64,000 nt of DNA, taken from NCBI RefSeq assembly GCF_022374875.2, contig NZ_CP092427.2, forward strand, positions 3,658,001 through 3,722,000. Direction: 5' to 3'. Positions 1-8,404 of this stretch are shown here, one piece after another (position 1 is the first letter of the stretch; each line of letters starts with the position of its first letter). The DNA is from Mycolicibacterium rufum (GTDB lineage: Bacteria > Actinomycetota > Actinomycetes > Mycobacteriales > Mycobacteriaceae). A program made the position numbers and the translations under genes. The notes beneath the pieces are model-generated. The model made no database searches and had not been told where the DNA came from. It saw nothing but the letters and a program-made list of their open reading frames with translations.

Positions 1-404
1 GGCATGCCAGTGATGCCGGTGGCAGCCCTCCGCTCGCCTTCATCGTCAACGGCCAGAACGGCTACCTCTCCCTGATGGCGGAGAGGCAGTCCGCGCCGGG
101 GGTGTACCTCGGAAAGGTCATCCTGTGGCAGACACCTCTGGACGTCGGCACGTGGCACGACCTGAAGATGGAGGTCACCTGGTCGGCGTCGGACACCATC
201 GGTTCAGTACGGCTGTGGCAGAACGGCGTCGCGCAGACCCTCACCAATGGGTCGACGACCTACCACGTGCGGACCCTGGTTCCCGGCGGCGGCGGCGTCT
301 ACTACAAAGAGGGTTACTACCGGCAGCGGGACCTCGCCCCCACGGGTGTCGTCTACCACGCCGGATTCCGCGTCGCGTCGACGGAGGCGGGACTGGGACT
401 CTGA
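1..404 (+). CDS. Polysaccharide lyase (heparin lyase I-like), C-terminal part, cut by window edge
   Basis: Only the last ~133 codons are visible; the gene begins upstream of the window. The reading frame starts at position 3 and stops at TGA 402-404. The visible part aligns closely with the end of the next gene: both share a WHD segment, a GSVRLW/GYIRLW strand, the YYKEGYYRQR motif and an APTGVVYHAGFR-like ending. The KEGYYR motif and beta-rich character are typical of the heparin lyase I-like polysaccharide lyase fold (PF14099-type). It probably cleaves a uronate-containing glycan outside the cell; substrate is unknown. It forms a tandem pair with the gene at 569, which suggests duplication. 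Confidence 0.75.
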   Translation, partial: HASDAGGSPPLAFIVNGQNGYLSLMAERQSAPGVYLGKVILWQTPLDVGTWHDLKMEVTWSASDTIGSVRLWQNGVAQTLTNGSTTYHVRTLVPGGGGVYYKEGYYRQRDLAPTGVVYHAGFRVASTEAGLGL

Positions 405-568
405 GCGACCGGTCGTCACCGCCGACCTCCATCCGCTGCAGGCTCTCTCAGCCCACCGGGACCGTCGCAGGACCCCCGACAACTGGCGTACCTTGAGGCT
501 GACGGCTCCCCACAGCGCCTGGGTCGCTGATGGGCCGGCGCCGTCGTCCTTCCAACTGGGGGTATGCG

Positions 569-1819
569 GTGGGTCGATCGAGACGTACGTTCGCTCGGAT
601 CGCGGCTGTTGCGGTCGTCTTCTCCGGTACGGGGTGTGCGCCGACCGACGTCTCGGCCGGCACGGCCAGCTCGATGGTGCTGGAAGCGGCCTCGATGTCA
701 CTGTCACCGGCCGGGGCCGGCGAACCGGTGCGCGATCCGACTGCGTCCCGCGGCTCGATCATCGAGATCCACTCGGCGGCAGTGGCTTCGAAGACAGTGG
801 TCACCCCGGCGTCGCAGCGCCTCATCATCCGCGCGAAGGGTGAACCGTGTGATGGCGCACCGGTGATCGACGTCGCCGTCGACGGGCACTCGGTGGGCAC
901 CCGGTCGGTGTCGACCAGCTGGACCGATTACCCGCTCGCCGCCGAGATTCCGACCGGGTCACACACCATCGCCGTCACGTTCGCCGATCCGTTGAGCTCC
1001 GGTTCGTGCACCAGGAGCCTGTCTCTGGACAGCGTGCGCATCGTGCCCAGCGGCAACATCAAGGCCGCACCCCCCGTCCTCGGTGGCGCCGCGCTCTTCG
1101 TAGGCGACTACAGCACGGGCGATTTCAGCCAGTGGGATGTCGTGCAGAACAGGTTCTACAACTCGTCGGGTGCGGGTTACACGCCGACATACGCCGCTGC
1201 TGTCGTCGATGACCCGGTGAAGGGCAAGGCCGCGAGGTTCGAGGTCCGCGACGGTGACTATCCCGGGTTCCCGTCCGGAGACCGCTCGGAGGTACAGGGC
1301 ACGACGGCTCTCAGTGGCGGCACCGAGGGCCAGACGCGATGGTATTCCTTCGCCGTCAAATTCGATCCGGACTTCCCTCAGAACCACGCATCGCTCGGCT
1401 GGGGTGTGACCAATCAATGGCACTGCAACTGCGGTGGCAGCCCACCGGTCGGGTGGGATGTGAACGAGAAGAACGGGCAGTGGTCGCTGATCGTCCACAA
1501 GCAGTCCGCGCCGAACGTCGTCATCGACAGGGTCGACATCTATGACACACCCCTGCAGGTGGGAAGCTGGCACGACGTGACCATGGAGATCAGATACTCC
1601 GCGTCAGACAGCGACGGCTACATCAGGCTCTGGATGAACGGTGTGCGACAGACGTTCCTCGACGGATCGGACACGTACACCACGAGGACCATGGTTCCTG
1701 GCACATCCGGCATCTATTACAAGGAAGGCTACTACCGGCAGCGCGGCATCGCGCCGACCGGTGTCGTGTACCACGCCGGGTTCCGCGCCGCCGCGTCCGA
1801 GGGCGGACTCGTCGGGTGA
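569..1819 (+). CDS. Secreted polysaccharide lyase with N-terminal carbohydrate-binding-like domain
   Basis: The product is 416 residues from a GTG at 569, chosen because a G-rich Shine-Dalgarno stretch (558-562) lies six bases upstream; an in-frame ATG at 530 is the alternative. The N-terminus has an Arg-rich start, a hydrophobic stretch and a Cys (FSGTGC), which could be a signal peptide or a poor lipobox. Residues ~62-160 look like a small xylan-binding-type beta domain (VDGHSVGT, SGSCTRSLSLDSVRIV). Residues ~174-416 match the heparin lyase I-like fold, with RSEVQ, NQWH and KEGYYR motifs. Family members cleave uronic-acid glycans by beta-elimination. Next to an EPS locus it could trim or release the polymer. 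Exact specificity is unknown. Confidence 0.8.
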   Translation: MGRSRRTFARIAAVAVVFSGTGCAPTDVSAGTASSMVLEAASMSLSPAGAGEPVRDPTASRGSIIEIHSAAVASKTVVTPASQRLIIRAKGEPCDGAPVIDVAVDGHSVGTRSVSTSWTDYPLAAEIPTGSHTIAVTFADPLSSGSCTRSLSLDSVRIVPSGNIKAAPPVLGGAALFVGDYSTGDFSQWDVVQNRFYNSSGAGYTPTYAAAVVDDPVKGKAARFEVRDGDYPGFPSGDRSEVQGTTALSGGTEGQTRWYSFAVKFDPDFPQNHASLGWGVTNQWHCNCGGSPPVGWDVNEKNGQWSLIVHKQSAPNVVIDRVDIYDTPLQVGSWHDVTMEIRYSASDSDGYIRLWMNGVRQTFLDGSDTYTTRTMVPGTSGIYYKEGYYRQRGIAPTGVVYHAGFRAAASEGGLVG

Positions 1820-2027
1820 CCCGATGCGGGTTCGTGGTCGCTGTGTCCTCCGGATGACGGACACGCCTGTGGCTCAGAGGTAGTCAAGTTCGACGGAAGT
1901 CGCGACCGCCGGCCCGCCGCGAACGACAGTGACACGGTGGGCAGATGCCGTCGCGCATGCGTGTCGCCTGATGGGCCCCACCGCGTGGACCTGTGCGCGC
2001 ATGAACGTCGAGGTGGACGGGGGAGCA

Positions 2028-2681
2028 GTGACCAGCTGGTTGCATGACACGATCGCTGATTTCGATTCGGCGCAGTCTCTGGCAGGACGGGCCAGAACCC
2101 GACGTTGGCAGACCTTCGCGCAACGATTCCCGGCGATCTCGGACATGAGGGTGATCGACCTCGGCGGCACACCGCAGTCGTGGGCGCTCGCTCCCGTGCG
2201 GCCCCTGGCGGTGACGATCGTCAATCTCCTGCCCTTGGACTCAGACGATCCGTCCGTCGACGTCGTGCAAGCCGACGCCTGCGACCTGCCCGCTGCTGTC
2301 CGCCACGAGCGATTCGATCTCGTGTTCTCGAACTCGCTCATCGAGCACGTGGGTGGTCATCCGCAGCGGCAACGTCTCGCCGACACCATAGACGCTCTTG
2401 CGCAACGGCATTGGGTACAGACGCCCTATCGCTACTTTCCGGTCGAGCCGCACTGGGTGTTCCCCGGCATGCAATGGCTTCCCTACGCGGCCCGCGTACA
2501 GATATCTCTGCGTTGGAATCGCGGAAACGTGCACACCTACACCCGGCAGGACGCCGAGAACGCGGTCGATCAGGTCGACCTGCTCTCGATCTCTCAGATG
2601 AGGCGCTACTTCCCGGCATCGTCGATCTGGCACGAGCGCTTCGCAGGGCTGGTCAAGTCGATCGTGGCAGTACGCGGCTGA
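2028..2681 (+). CDS. Class I SAM-dependent methyltransferase-like protein
   Basis: About 217 residues from GTG 2028, preceded by a GGACGGGGGA Shine-Dalgarno-like run; in-frame starts at 1929 and 2001 are possible but lack a good ribosome site. The protein has a motif-I-like VIDLGGTP, a middle DxxxLPAA segment and FDLVFSNSLIEHVGG, the usual order in class I methyltransferases. The C-terminal half (HWVQTPYRYFPVEPHWVFPG) resembles methyltransferases found in polysaccharide and glycolipid loci. It probably methylates a sugar or a lipid-linked glycan of this locus, but the substrate cannot be read from the sequence. It lies between the lyases and a GT-C transferase on the opposite strand. Confidence 0.75.
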   Translation: MTSWLHDTIADFDSAQSLAGRARTRRWQTFAQRFPAISDMRVIDLGGTPQSWALAPVRPLAVTIVNLLPLDSDDPSVDVVQADACDLPAAVRHERFDLVFSNSLIEHVGGHPQRQRLADTIDALAQRHWVQTPYRYFPVEPHWVFPGMQWLPYAARVQISLRWNRGNVHTYTRQDAENAVDQVDLLSISQMRRYFPASSIWHERFAGLVKSIVAVRG

Positions 2682-2705
2682 CGACCTCGTCGGGCCGATG
2701 GCGCA

Positions 2706-3995
2706 TCACAGCGCGGCGATGACAGGTCTCGCAACCAGAACTGCCGTCACCAGCGCCTGCAGAACCGCCAATCCGACAAGTGGCCAGCGGCGTACGATCG
2801 CGCCGTCAGCTGCCAGCGCGCACAGGGTGATCAACGCCAGCGCAGCGATCGGCAGCTCGAAGTACTTTTGATAAAGCTGTTGTCCCACAGTCATCGTCGC
2901 GGCGAGACCAATGAGTCCCGCCGCGACGAAGAGCGCTGTGGTCCTGTCCAGGTTCACCAGCACGTGGCAGATCGAGCAACCGCCGGCGAACGCGAGCACC
3001 GTCAGCAGCGGTGAACGTCCATCGATCAGGGGAGTGTGTGCTATCGACTCCCATATCAGGCCGCCCCGCCGCGAATTGTCGGATCCCGCCGTAGCGTGGC
3101 TCGCCCACACCAGGGCGGGCAACGCGAGACCCACTCCCATGCTCAGCGTGGTCGACACCCTCGGACGGATCCGACCGAACACGGCGAGCGAGATCGGCAC
3201 GAAGAACACCGCGGTCACGGCAGCGCAGTACGTCGGGGACAGCCAGCTGCGATCCGCAGCGTTCATCGCCTGGAATCGCGGCGGCAGGAACCCGTGCCAC
3301 AGACTCACCAGTCCGACGACCACGACCAGAGCCGGCACTGCCACCGCCTGCACCCGTAGAGCTCTTGTCGCGAACACCGATTCACGGTGTTGATACCAGA
3401 TGAGGGCCACTGCCGGCGCCAACGACCACACGTACGTCTGTCGCGTGGCCACTGCGGCCGCCAACAGCAGTCCGGCGCTCAGACTGCCCAGGGCATCCAT
3501 CGGGCCGCGGCGCAGGAGCATGGCAAACGCAGCGAACGCGAACAGCAGTGCCGCCGCATCGGTCAGCATCCACAACGCCGATTCCCAGAAGTAAGGTGAG
3601 AGCAGCAGCGGCGCCAGCGCCAACACGCGCAGCGCCGGCTCGGTGACCGACCCGGCGTACCATACGGCCAGCGCCGCGAGAGCGGCTGCGAAGAAGCTCG
3701 CCGAGAACTGAGTTCCAGACTCGCTCAAGCGGAGTGGACCCGAGACGGCGGCGACGATGAGGTGGTAGAGGGGCCCCGTCGCGGTGTCGACATCGACGAT
3801 GTCGATACGGGGAAAGATCTCGCGAAAATGTCGAATGGTCACCCAGTGGTACTGGCGCTGATCGACACCTGCCGATGTCGCGACGATCCCCGATGCCGAG
3901 ACGACGACGGCCGCCGCGCAGACCGCGAAGGCCGCCAGAGCCGGCGCCGCGGCGGTTGCATTCAGGTTCAGTCGATCGCGTGCGATCACGCTCAT
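2706..3995 (-). CDS. GT-C type polytopic membrane glycosyltransferase (Alg10-like)
   Basis: A 429-residue integral membrane protein with about ten hydrophobic segments. An early extracytoplasmic loop holds DQRQYHW, and a later loop has ATRQTYVW; an acidic/DQxY motif in loop 1 and an RQT motif recall the GT-C fold and the Alg10 family. Such enzymes use polyprenyl-phosphate sugars on the outer face of the membrane. It could decorate the locus's polysaccharide after export. It converges with the methyltransferase (24 bases between stops) and diverges from the Wzz-like gene. Assignment to GT-C is good; donor and acceptor are unknown. Confidence 0.7.
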   Translation of the reverse strand: MSVIARDRLNLNATAAAPALAAFAVCAAAVVVSASGIVATSAGVDQRQYHWVTIRHFREIFPRIDIVDVDTATGPLYHLIVAAVSGPLRLSESGTQFSASFFAAALAALAVWYAGSVTEPALRVLALAPLLLSPYFWESALWMLTDAAALLFAFAAFAMLLRRGPMDALGSLSAGLLLAAAVATRQTYVWSLAPAVALIWYQHRESVFATRALRVQAVAVPALVVVVGLVSLWHGFLPPRFQAMNAADRSWLSPTYCAAVTAVFFVPISLAVFGRIRPRVSTTLSMGVGLALPALVWASHATAGSDNSRRGGLIWESIAHTPLIDGRSPLLTVLAFAGGCSICHVLVNLDRTTALFVAAGLIGLAATMTVGQQLYQKYFELPIAALALITLCALAADGAIVRRWPLVGLAVLQALVTAVLVARPVIAAL

Positions 3996-4432
3996 TCGGC
4001 GGATGTTACAGGTAATCGATTATGTAGCTGACACTTTCGGCGGTCGACGGTGTGAAGGTTGCTTTCGGAGCGACCCGGCCGGACCGAGAACGGATTGCTG
4101 GCATCACCGATGGTGCGGCCGGGACCACTGAGGCGAATCCACCGACCCTCGGCACGGTGGCCGTCGCTGACAAATGCCGGTCGACGAGGCGAGATCCGGG
4201 TCACCGGGGAGCAGGCGGAGGTATTCCTGCCCGGTCGTACTGTCCCCCGAATGAGCGACATGACCTGTCGCACGTTGTGTTTCACACTGGGCCGTTGTCT
4301 ACCGGACGCACGGTAGCTGGGCCACACTCAGTCCTGAAATCGACGTATCGGGCGGGGGGAAGGTATGGCCAGTGTCATCTCATGCGGGACCTGTGTCACC
4401 TCAGATTGCTGCCGGCTGATGGAAGGATCCCG
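3996..4432. other. 437-base divergent intergenic region
   Basis: This gap separates the GT-C gene (minus) from the Wzz-like gene (plus) and should hold promoters for both. An open frame continues upstream of the Wzz-like start but its translation is Arg/Gly/His-rich and unlike any domain, so I do not treat it as coding. I saw no RNA gene, clear -35/-10 pair or strong hairpin here. Confidence 0.5.
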
Positions 4433-5857
4433 ATGACCGCATCGAAGTGGGCAGAGTCCGAGCGCTACACCGATACCGCTGGTGGTCAACGAGATACAAG
4501 ACCGGGTCGGAGGGTACGCCAGATCTGGAACTACCGGTGGCTCGTCCTCGCTTTCACGGTTCTGGGTGCCGGCGCCGCGACGGTGTCGGGCCTGCAGGCC
4601 CATACGACGTACGTCGGCAAGTCGACGCTGGTGGTGGCCTCGCCGAACCGGCTCACCGACCAGGACGCGGTGATCGTCCAGGGCTACGTGCAACTGTTCA
4701 ACGATGAGGCGGTGAACGCACGACTGGCGGCCAAGAGTCAGCTGCCCCTCGGAGTCGAGGTCCAGGCTGCGACGGCCGCCAGCAGCCCGATCCTGTCCGT
4801 CGATGCCACCGCGAGCGATCCACGGGTCGCGCAGGACGCCGCGGAGAAGATGGCCGGCGCCTTCCGCAACGACATCAACTCCATGCAGCAGGCCCGCCTG
4901 AACGACTCCATCAAGGCCGCGGAGCGGCGGCTCGCTCAGGTGACGGCGAACGGCACACCCGAGGATCCGGCAGAAGCGGCTGCGCTGCAGAACCAGATCA
5001 TGGAGATGAGTGTCGACAGGACCAACGAGCTGCAGGTACTGCAGCCCAGGGCGGGCGTCACCGAGGTCTCACCGCAGACCGGACTCCAGATCGCGCTCGG
5101 TGCGATCGGTGGACTGGCGTTGGGGATCCTGGCCGCGTTGGCCTTGGCGACCGTCTCGACACGACTCAAGAACCTCGACGACATCCGCGAAAAGACGCCG
5201 GTCGAGCCGCTTGTGGAGATACCGGCGGGCGGACACGTTCACGGGAGAGAGCGTCGCCAGGAACGAGTCCGGACGCTCGCCAACCTGGTCAGCTTGGAGG
5301 ATTTACCGAAGAACACCGCGGTCGTCGTGGTCAACTGCTCGGGGACACGTGCGCCGTCGCCACTGGCGGGGGAGCTCGCCGGGTTCTGGGCCAGGCAGGG
5401 CTATCGCACCGTGCTCGTCGGCGCAGACCCGAGAGGATGGTGCGACGCCGAGTCCCCGGGCTTCCTCGAGGCACTCGACGACAGCACGCTGGTGCATTCG
5501 CTGCTGCGGGACAGCGACATCGAGTCCTTGAAGATCCTGCCGGGTGGTCGCACCGACGGATCGGACTGGCGTCGGATCACCCGGGAACGCGTCGCGGCCG
5601 TGCTCGACGAGATCCGGACGGTCGCGGACGTGATCGTCATGATGGCGCCCCCGGTCACCGCTTCAGCGGATGCGCAGCTCATCTGTGCCGCAGCTGATCT
5701 CACCATCCTGGCGGTGGTGAAGAACGTGACACGCGCGGGTGATGTGACTGCAGCTGCCGGCTCTTTGAGCAAAGCGCACGCAGACGTGTTCGGGGCGGTT
5801 CTCATCGACGTCGCAGATGCCGAGCCCGCGCCGCGACCGGTGCCGTCGGCGTTCTGA
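4433..5857 (+). CDS. Wzz-like chain-length/EPS co-polymerase with degenerate BY-kinase-like domain
   Basis: 474 residues from ATG 4433, with GGAAGGA six bases upstream; the upstream open extension was rejected. Residues ~25-50 are a first membrane span after WNYRW, followed by a short Wzz-type extracytoplasmic region (~50-225, with a VDATASDP strand and coiled segments), then a second span (GLQIALGAIGGLALGI). The cytoplasmic part keeps the P-loop ATPase outline, but Walker A is replaced by NCSGTRAPSPL, Walker A' reads LVGADPRG, and Walker B reads VIVMMAPPV, so the usual GKS/T and Asp residues are missing. There is no C-terminal Tyr cluster. Probably controls polymer length through interaction with Wzy rather than by kinase activity. 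It begins a three-gene operon. Confidence 0.8.
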   Translation: MTASKWAESERYTDTAGGQRDTRPGRRVRQIWNYRWLVLAFTVLGAGAATVSGLQAHTTYVGKSTLVVASPNRLTDQDAVIVQGYVQLFNDEAVNARLAAKSQLPLGVEVQAATAASSPILSVDATASDPRVAQDAAEKMAGAFRNDINSMQQARLNDSIKAAERRLAQVTANGTPEDPAEAAALQNQIMEMSVDRTNELQVLQPRAGVTEVSPQTGLQIALGAIGGLALGILAALALATVSTRLKNLDDIREKTPVEPLVEIPAGGHVHGRERRQERVRTLANLVSLEDLPKNTAVVVVNCSGTRAPSPLAGELAGFWARQGYRTVLVGADPRGWCDAESPGFLEALDDSTLVHSLLRDSDIESLKILPGGRTDGSDWRRITRERVAAVLDEIRTVADVIVMMAPPVTASADAQLICAAADLTILAVVKNVTRAGDVTAAAGSLSKAHADVFGAVLIDVADAEPAPRPVPSAF

Positions 5858-5871
5858 CCGCGGGGGCCGAG

Positions 5872-7275
5872 GTGACCGGTTTGCTCTCGGGCGCCGATCT
5901 CGGCGATCTTCTCGTCCTCGGCGTCGCCGCCGTGGTACTGGGGTTGCTGAGCGTGCGGAGACCCGTGGTCGCGGTGATCGCGATGCTGCTCGCGCTGTTC
6001 CTTCACGTGGCCTTGGCGCCGTACTCCCGCACTCCGCCGTTCTGGTTCGCTCTCGCCCTGCTCCTGGGCGCCGTCTTCTGGTGGTGGCTGGATCATCATC
6101 GGGATCGTCCGCGCAGCATCGGCGCGATCGGCTGGGCGATGGGGCTGTACCTGGGGTGGATCGTCTACTCGATGGTGAGTCCGCACGAACTCTCCGCCGC
6201 GGTCGGCAACCCGTCCTACACCAGGATGGCTGTGCCGGGATTCGTGGTCTCCAGCACCGTGATCCCGTTCGTCCTGTTCCTGGTCGGCCGCCTCGTGGTG
6301 AACCGCGCGAGTGCGCTCCGCGCCGTGCTGTGGGCGCTGTTGCTGATGGCCGGGTACTCGGCGTTGTTGGCCGTGATGCAATTCCACGGTCTCGAGCGGT
6401 GGATGTGGCCGCGTCTCAACACTGATCCGTCAGCGACGTGGATCGGCAGAGCCAACGGAGTGACGGGTCAGCCTGTCGAGAACGGTATCGTCCTGGCGCT
6501 GGGGATCGCGATCGCGATGCAGGTGATCAGCCGCGGTGACGAACCCGGGTGGCGGCGCTGCTCGGCAGCCGTCATCGCCGTCGGCTGCGGTTACGGCATC
6601 TACCTCACGCACACCCGGGCGGCGTGGCTCAGCGGCGCGATCGTTCTCGTCATCGGGGCATCGCTGGCCGTCGGTTACCGCCGGTGGTTCGTGGTGACAC
6701 TGGGCGCCGTCACCGCGATCATCGCCACGCACTGGTCGACCTTCACCAGCGCCAACCGGACAGCCGGCGGTATCGGATCCGAATCCGAGGTCGACGACCG
6801 CCTCAACATGATCCGAACCGCGTTGTGGGCGGCCGAGCGAAAGCCGCTGGCCGGCTGGGGGATCAGCCGATTTCAGGCGGTCAACACCTACCATCACCAA
6901 CAGTGGTCGTCCGAGGTGCCGTGGTTCCGCGGTTACGGCATCGTCTCCCACGAGAACGAGTTGGGCATCCTCGCTGAACTGGGGTTGATCGGCCTCGGGC
7001 TGTGGGTGCTCGTCGTCGCTCTGATCGCGCATCGACTCTGGACGGCCTACCGCAGACTTCCGGATTCCAGGGTGACAGGCAGCCCGCTCGCACTCACTGC
7101 GCTCATCGCACTCGCGGTCTTCATCGTCAGCGGGTTCACCGTCGACCTCAGATTCCTGTCCTTCGGCACCTCGGCCGTGTTCCTCCTCGCCGGACTGGCG
7201 ATCGGGTGGAGCGACCGGTACCGCGGCAGGGCAACTCCGGAGCTCGATCAGAAGGTGTTGGTGCGCAGTGAATGA
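5872..7275 (+). CDS. O-antigen ligase/polymerase (Wzy/WaaL-like) membrane protein
   Basis: 467 residues with roughly ten to twelve membrane spans. Start is GTG 5872 with a GGGGGCCGAG ribosome site. The C-terminal third has the hallmark of the Wzy_C/O-antigen ligase superfamily: a long extracytoplasmic loop (NRTAGGIGSESEVDDRLNM through KPLAGWGISRFQAVN) followed by SHENELGILAELGLIGLGLW. In this family the loop carries the Arg and His residues used for joining polyprenyl-linked repeat units. It probably polymerises the repeat unit delivered by the flippase at 11715. It follows the Wzz-like gene by 14 bases and overlaps the next GT4 start by 8 bases, which supports one operon. Confidence 0.85.
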   Translation: MTGLLSGADLGDLLVLGVAAVVLGLLSVRRPVVAVIAMLLALFLHVALAPYSRTPPFWFALALLLGAVFWWWLDHHRDRPRSIGAIGWAMGLYLGWIVYSMVSPHELSAAVGNPSYTRMAVPGFVVSSTVIPFVLFLVGRLVVNRASALRAVLWALLLMAGYSALLAVMQFHGLERWMWPRLNTDPSATWIGRANGVTGQPVENGIVLALGIAIAMQVISRGDEPGWRRCSAAVIAVGCGYGIYLTHTRAAWLSGAIVLVIGASLAVGYRRWFVVTLGAVTAIIATHWSTFTSANRTAGGIGSESEVDDRLNMIRTALWAAERKPLAGWGISRFQAVNTYHHQQWSSEVPWFRGYGIVSHENELGILAELGLIGLGLWVLVVALIAHRLWTAYRRLPDSRVTGSPLALTALIALAVFIVSGFTVDLRFLSFGTSAVFLLAGLAIGWSDRYRGRATPELDQKVLVRSE

Positions 7276-8404
7276 GCAGCGGGCGCTGTGGGTCTCCACG
7301 AGTGTGCGGACGCCCGGCGGGATGACCACCTATCTGCAAGCCATGCAGAAGACCCCACTGTGGAGCGAGTGGAACGTCCGCCATGTTGCGACGCACCGCG
7401 AGGGTTCGAAGTTCACAAAGCTCGCCGCTTTCGTGGGCGGTAGCGTCCTCTTCCTCGTCGAGATGATCAGGTTCCGGCCGACCGTGGTCCACCTGCACAC
7501 CAGCGCGCGCGCGAGCTTCGGGCGCAAGGCGATCCTGCTCTGGTGCAGTTCGCTGTCCGGCTTGCCGACGGTCCTGCACATCCACGGATCGGATTTCATG
7601 GAGTACTTCGCAGAATCGTCGGCGCTGACGCAGGTTCTCATCCGGGCGACGTTGTGCCGGGCCAGCGCTGTGGTGGCACTGGGTTCCATCTGGGCGCGCC
7701 GCCTGGAGAGGATCGCGCCCGGCGCACGAATCGTGGAGATCCCCAACGCTGTTCCGCTTGCCGCTTCTCCTGCGCGGCTCTCGTCGACCGACCGCCCGAT
7801 ACGGTTCGTCTTCCTCGGCCGCATCGGCGAGCGCAAGGGCGCATTCGAGCTGCTGCGTGCGTGGGCATGCCTGGACGCGCCGACCGCGACGCTGACCATG
7901 GCCGGCGACGGAGACGTGCAGCAGGCCCGGAGTCTGGTGCGGGAGTTGCACCTCGAGAGCTCCGTCGACCTCCCCGGGTGGCTGTCCCCCGCAGCGGTCG
8001 GCGACCTTCTCGACAACGCCGACGTTCTGGTGCTGCCGTCGCGGAGGGAAGGACAGCCGATGGCGGTGCTGGAGGCGATGGCGCGTGGTCTGTGCGTCAT
8101 CGCCGGAGAGGGAGGAGGGCTCCCCGAGATGATCGGCGGTGGGTGCGGGCTGTTGGTCACCTCCGACGACGTCGACGGCATCACCACGGCGCTCCAAAGG
8201 GTCGTCGACGACGCCGCCCTCCGGATCAGCTGCGGGAAGGCCGCTTACGAACGCGCCCGGCAGCGCTACGACATCGACGTCGTCTGGCGGCGGCTCGACG
8301 GTCTGTACCGCGAGGTCACCGGGAACCCGCGGTCGAGGAATCCCCTGACGTGGCAGATGCAGTGGCCTCCTGCGGCCGCCGAGGAACGCGTCGCGCAGGG
8401 GTGA
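7268..8404 (+). CDS. Glycosyltransferase family 4 (GT-B fold)
   Basis: 378 residues from GTG 7268, overlapping the polymerase stop by 8 bases. The N-terminus has VRTPGGMTTYLQAM, the acceptor-domain glycine loop of GT4 enzymes. The C-terminal domain contains FLGRIGERKGAFELLRAW (donor domain start), LPSRREGQPMAVLEAMARG (the EX7E motif of retaining GT4 transferases) and GEGGGLPEMI. It is cytosolic and probably adds one sugar of the repeat unit from a nucleotide-sugar donor. The 3' end overlaps the convergent GT4 gene at 8316 by 89 bases. Confidence 0.85.
   Translation: MNEQRALWVSTSVRTPGGMTTYLQAMQKTPLWSEWNVRHVATHREGSKFTKLAAFVGGSVLFLVEMIRFRPTVVHLHTSARASFGRKAILLWCSSLSGLPTVLHIHGSDFMEYFAESSALTQVLIRATLCRASAVVALGSIWARRLERIAPGARIVEIPNAVPLAASPARLSSTDRPIRFVFLGRIGERKGAFELLRAWACLDAPTATLTMAGDGDVQQARSLVRELHLESSVDLPGWLSPAAVGDLLDNADVLVLPSRREGQPMAVLEAMARGLCVIAGEGGGLPEMIGGGCGLLVTSDDVDGITTALQRVVDDAALRISCGKAAYERARQRYDIDVVWRRLDGLYREVTGNPRSRNPLTWQMQWPPAAAEERVAQG

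Noticed and set aside
1..1819. Labelling the lyases as true heparin lyases
   Set aside because: The fold family is shared, but mycobacteria have no heparin; substrate is more likely the local EPS and cannot be read from sequence.
4052..4432. N-terminal extension of the Wzz-like gene
   Set aside because: Translation is Arg/Gly/His-rich with no transmembrane or Wzz character, and a good ribosome site sits at 4421 before ATG 4433.
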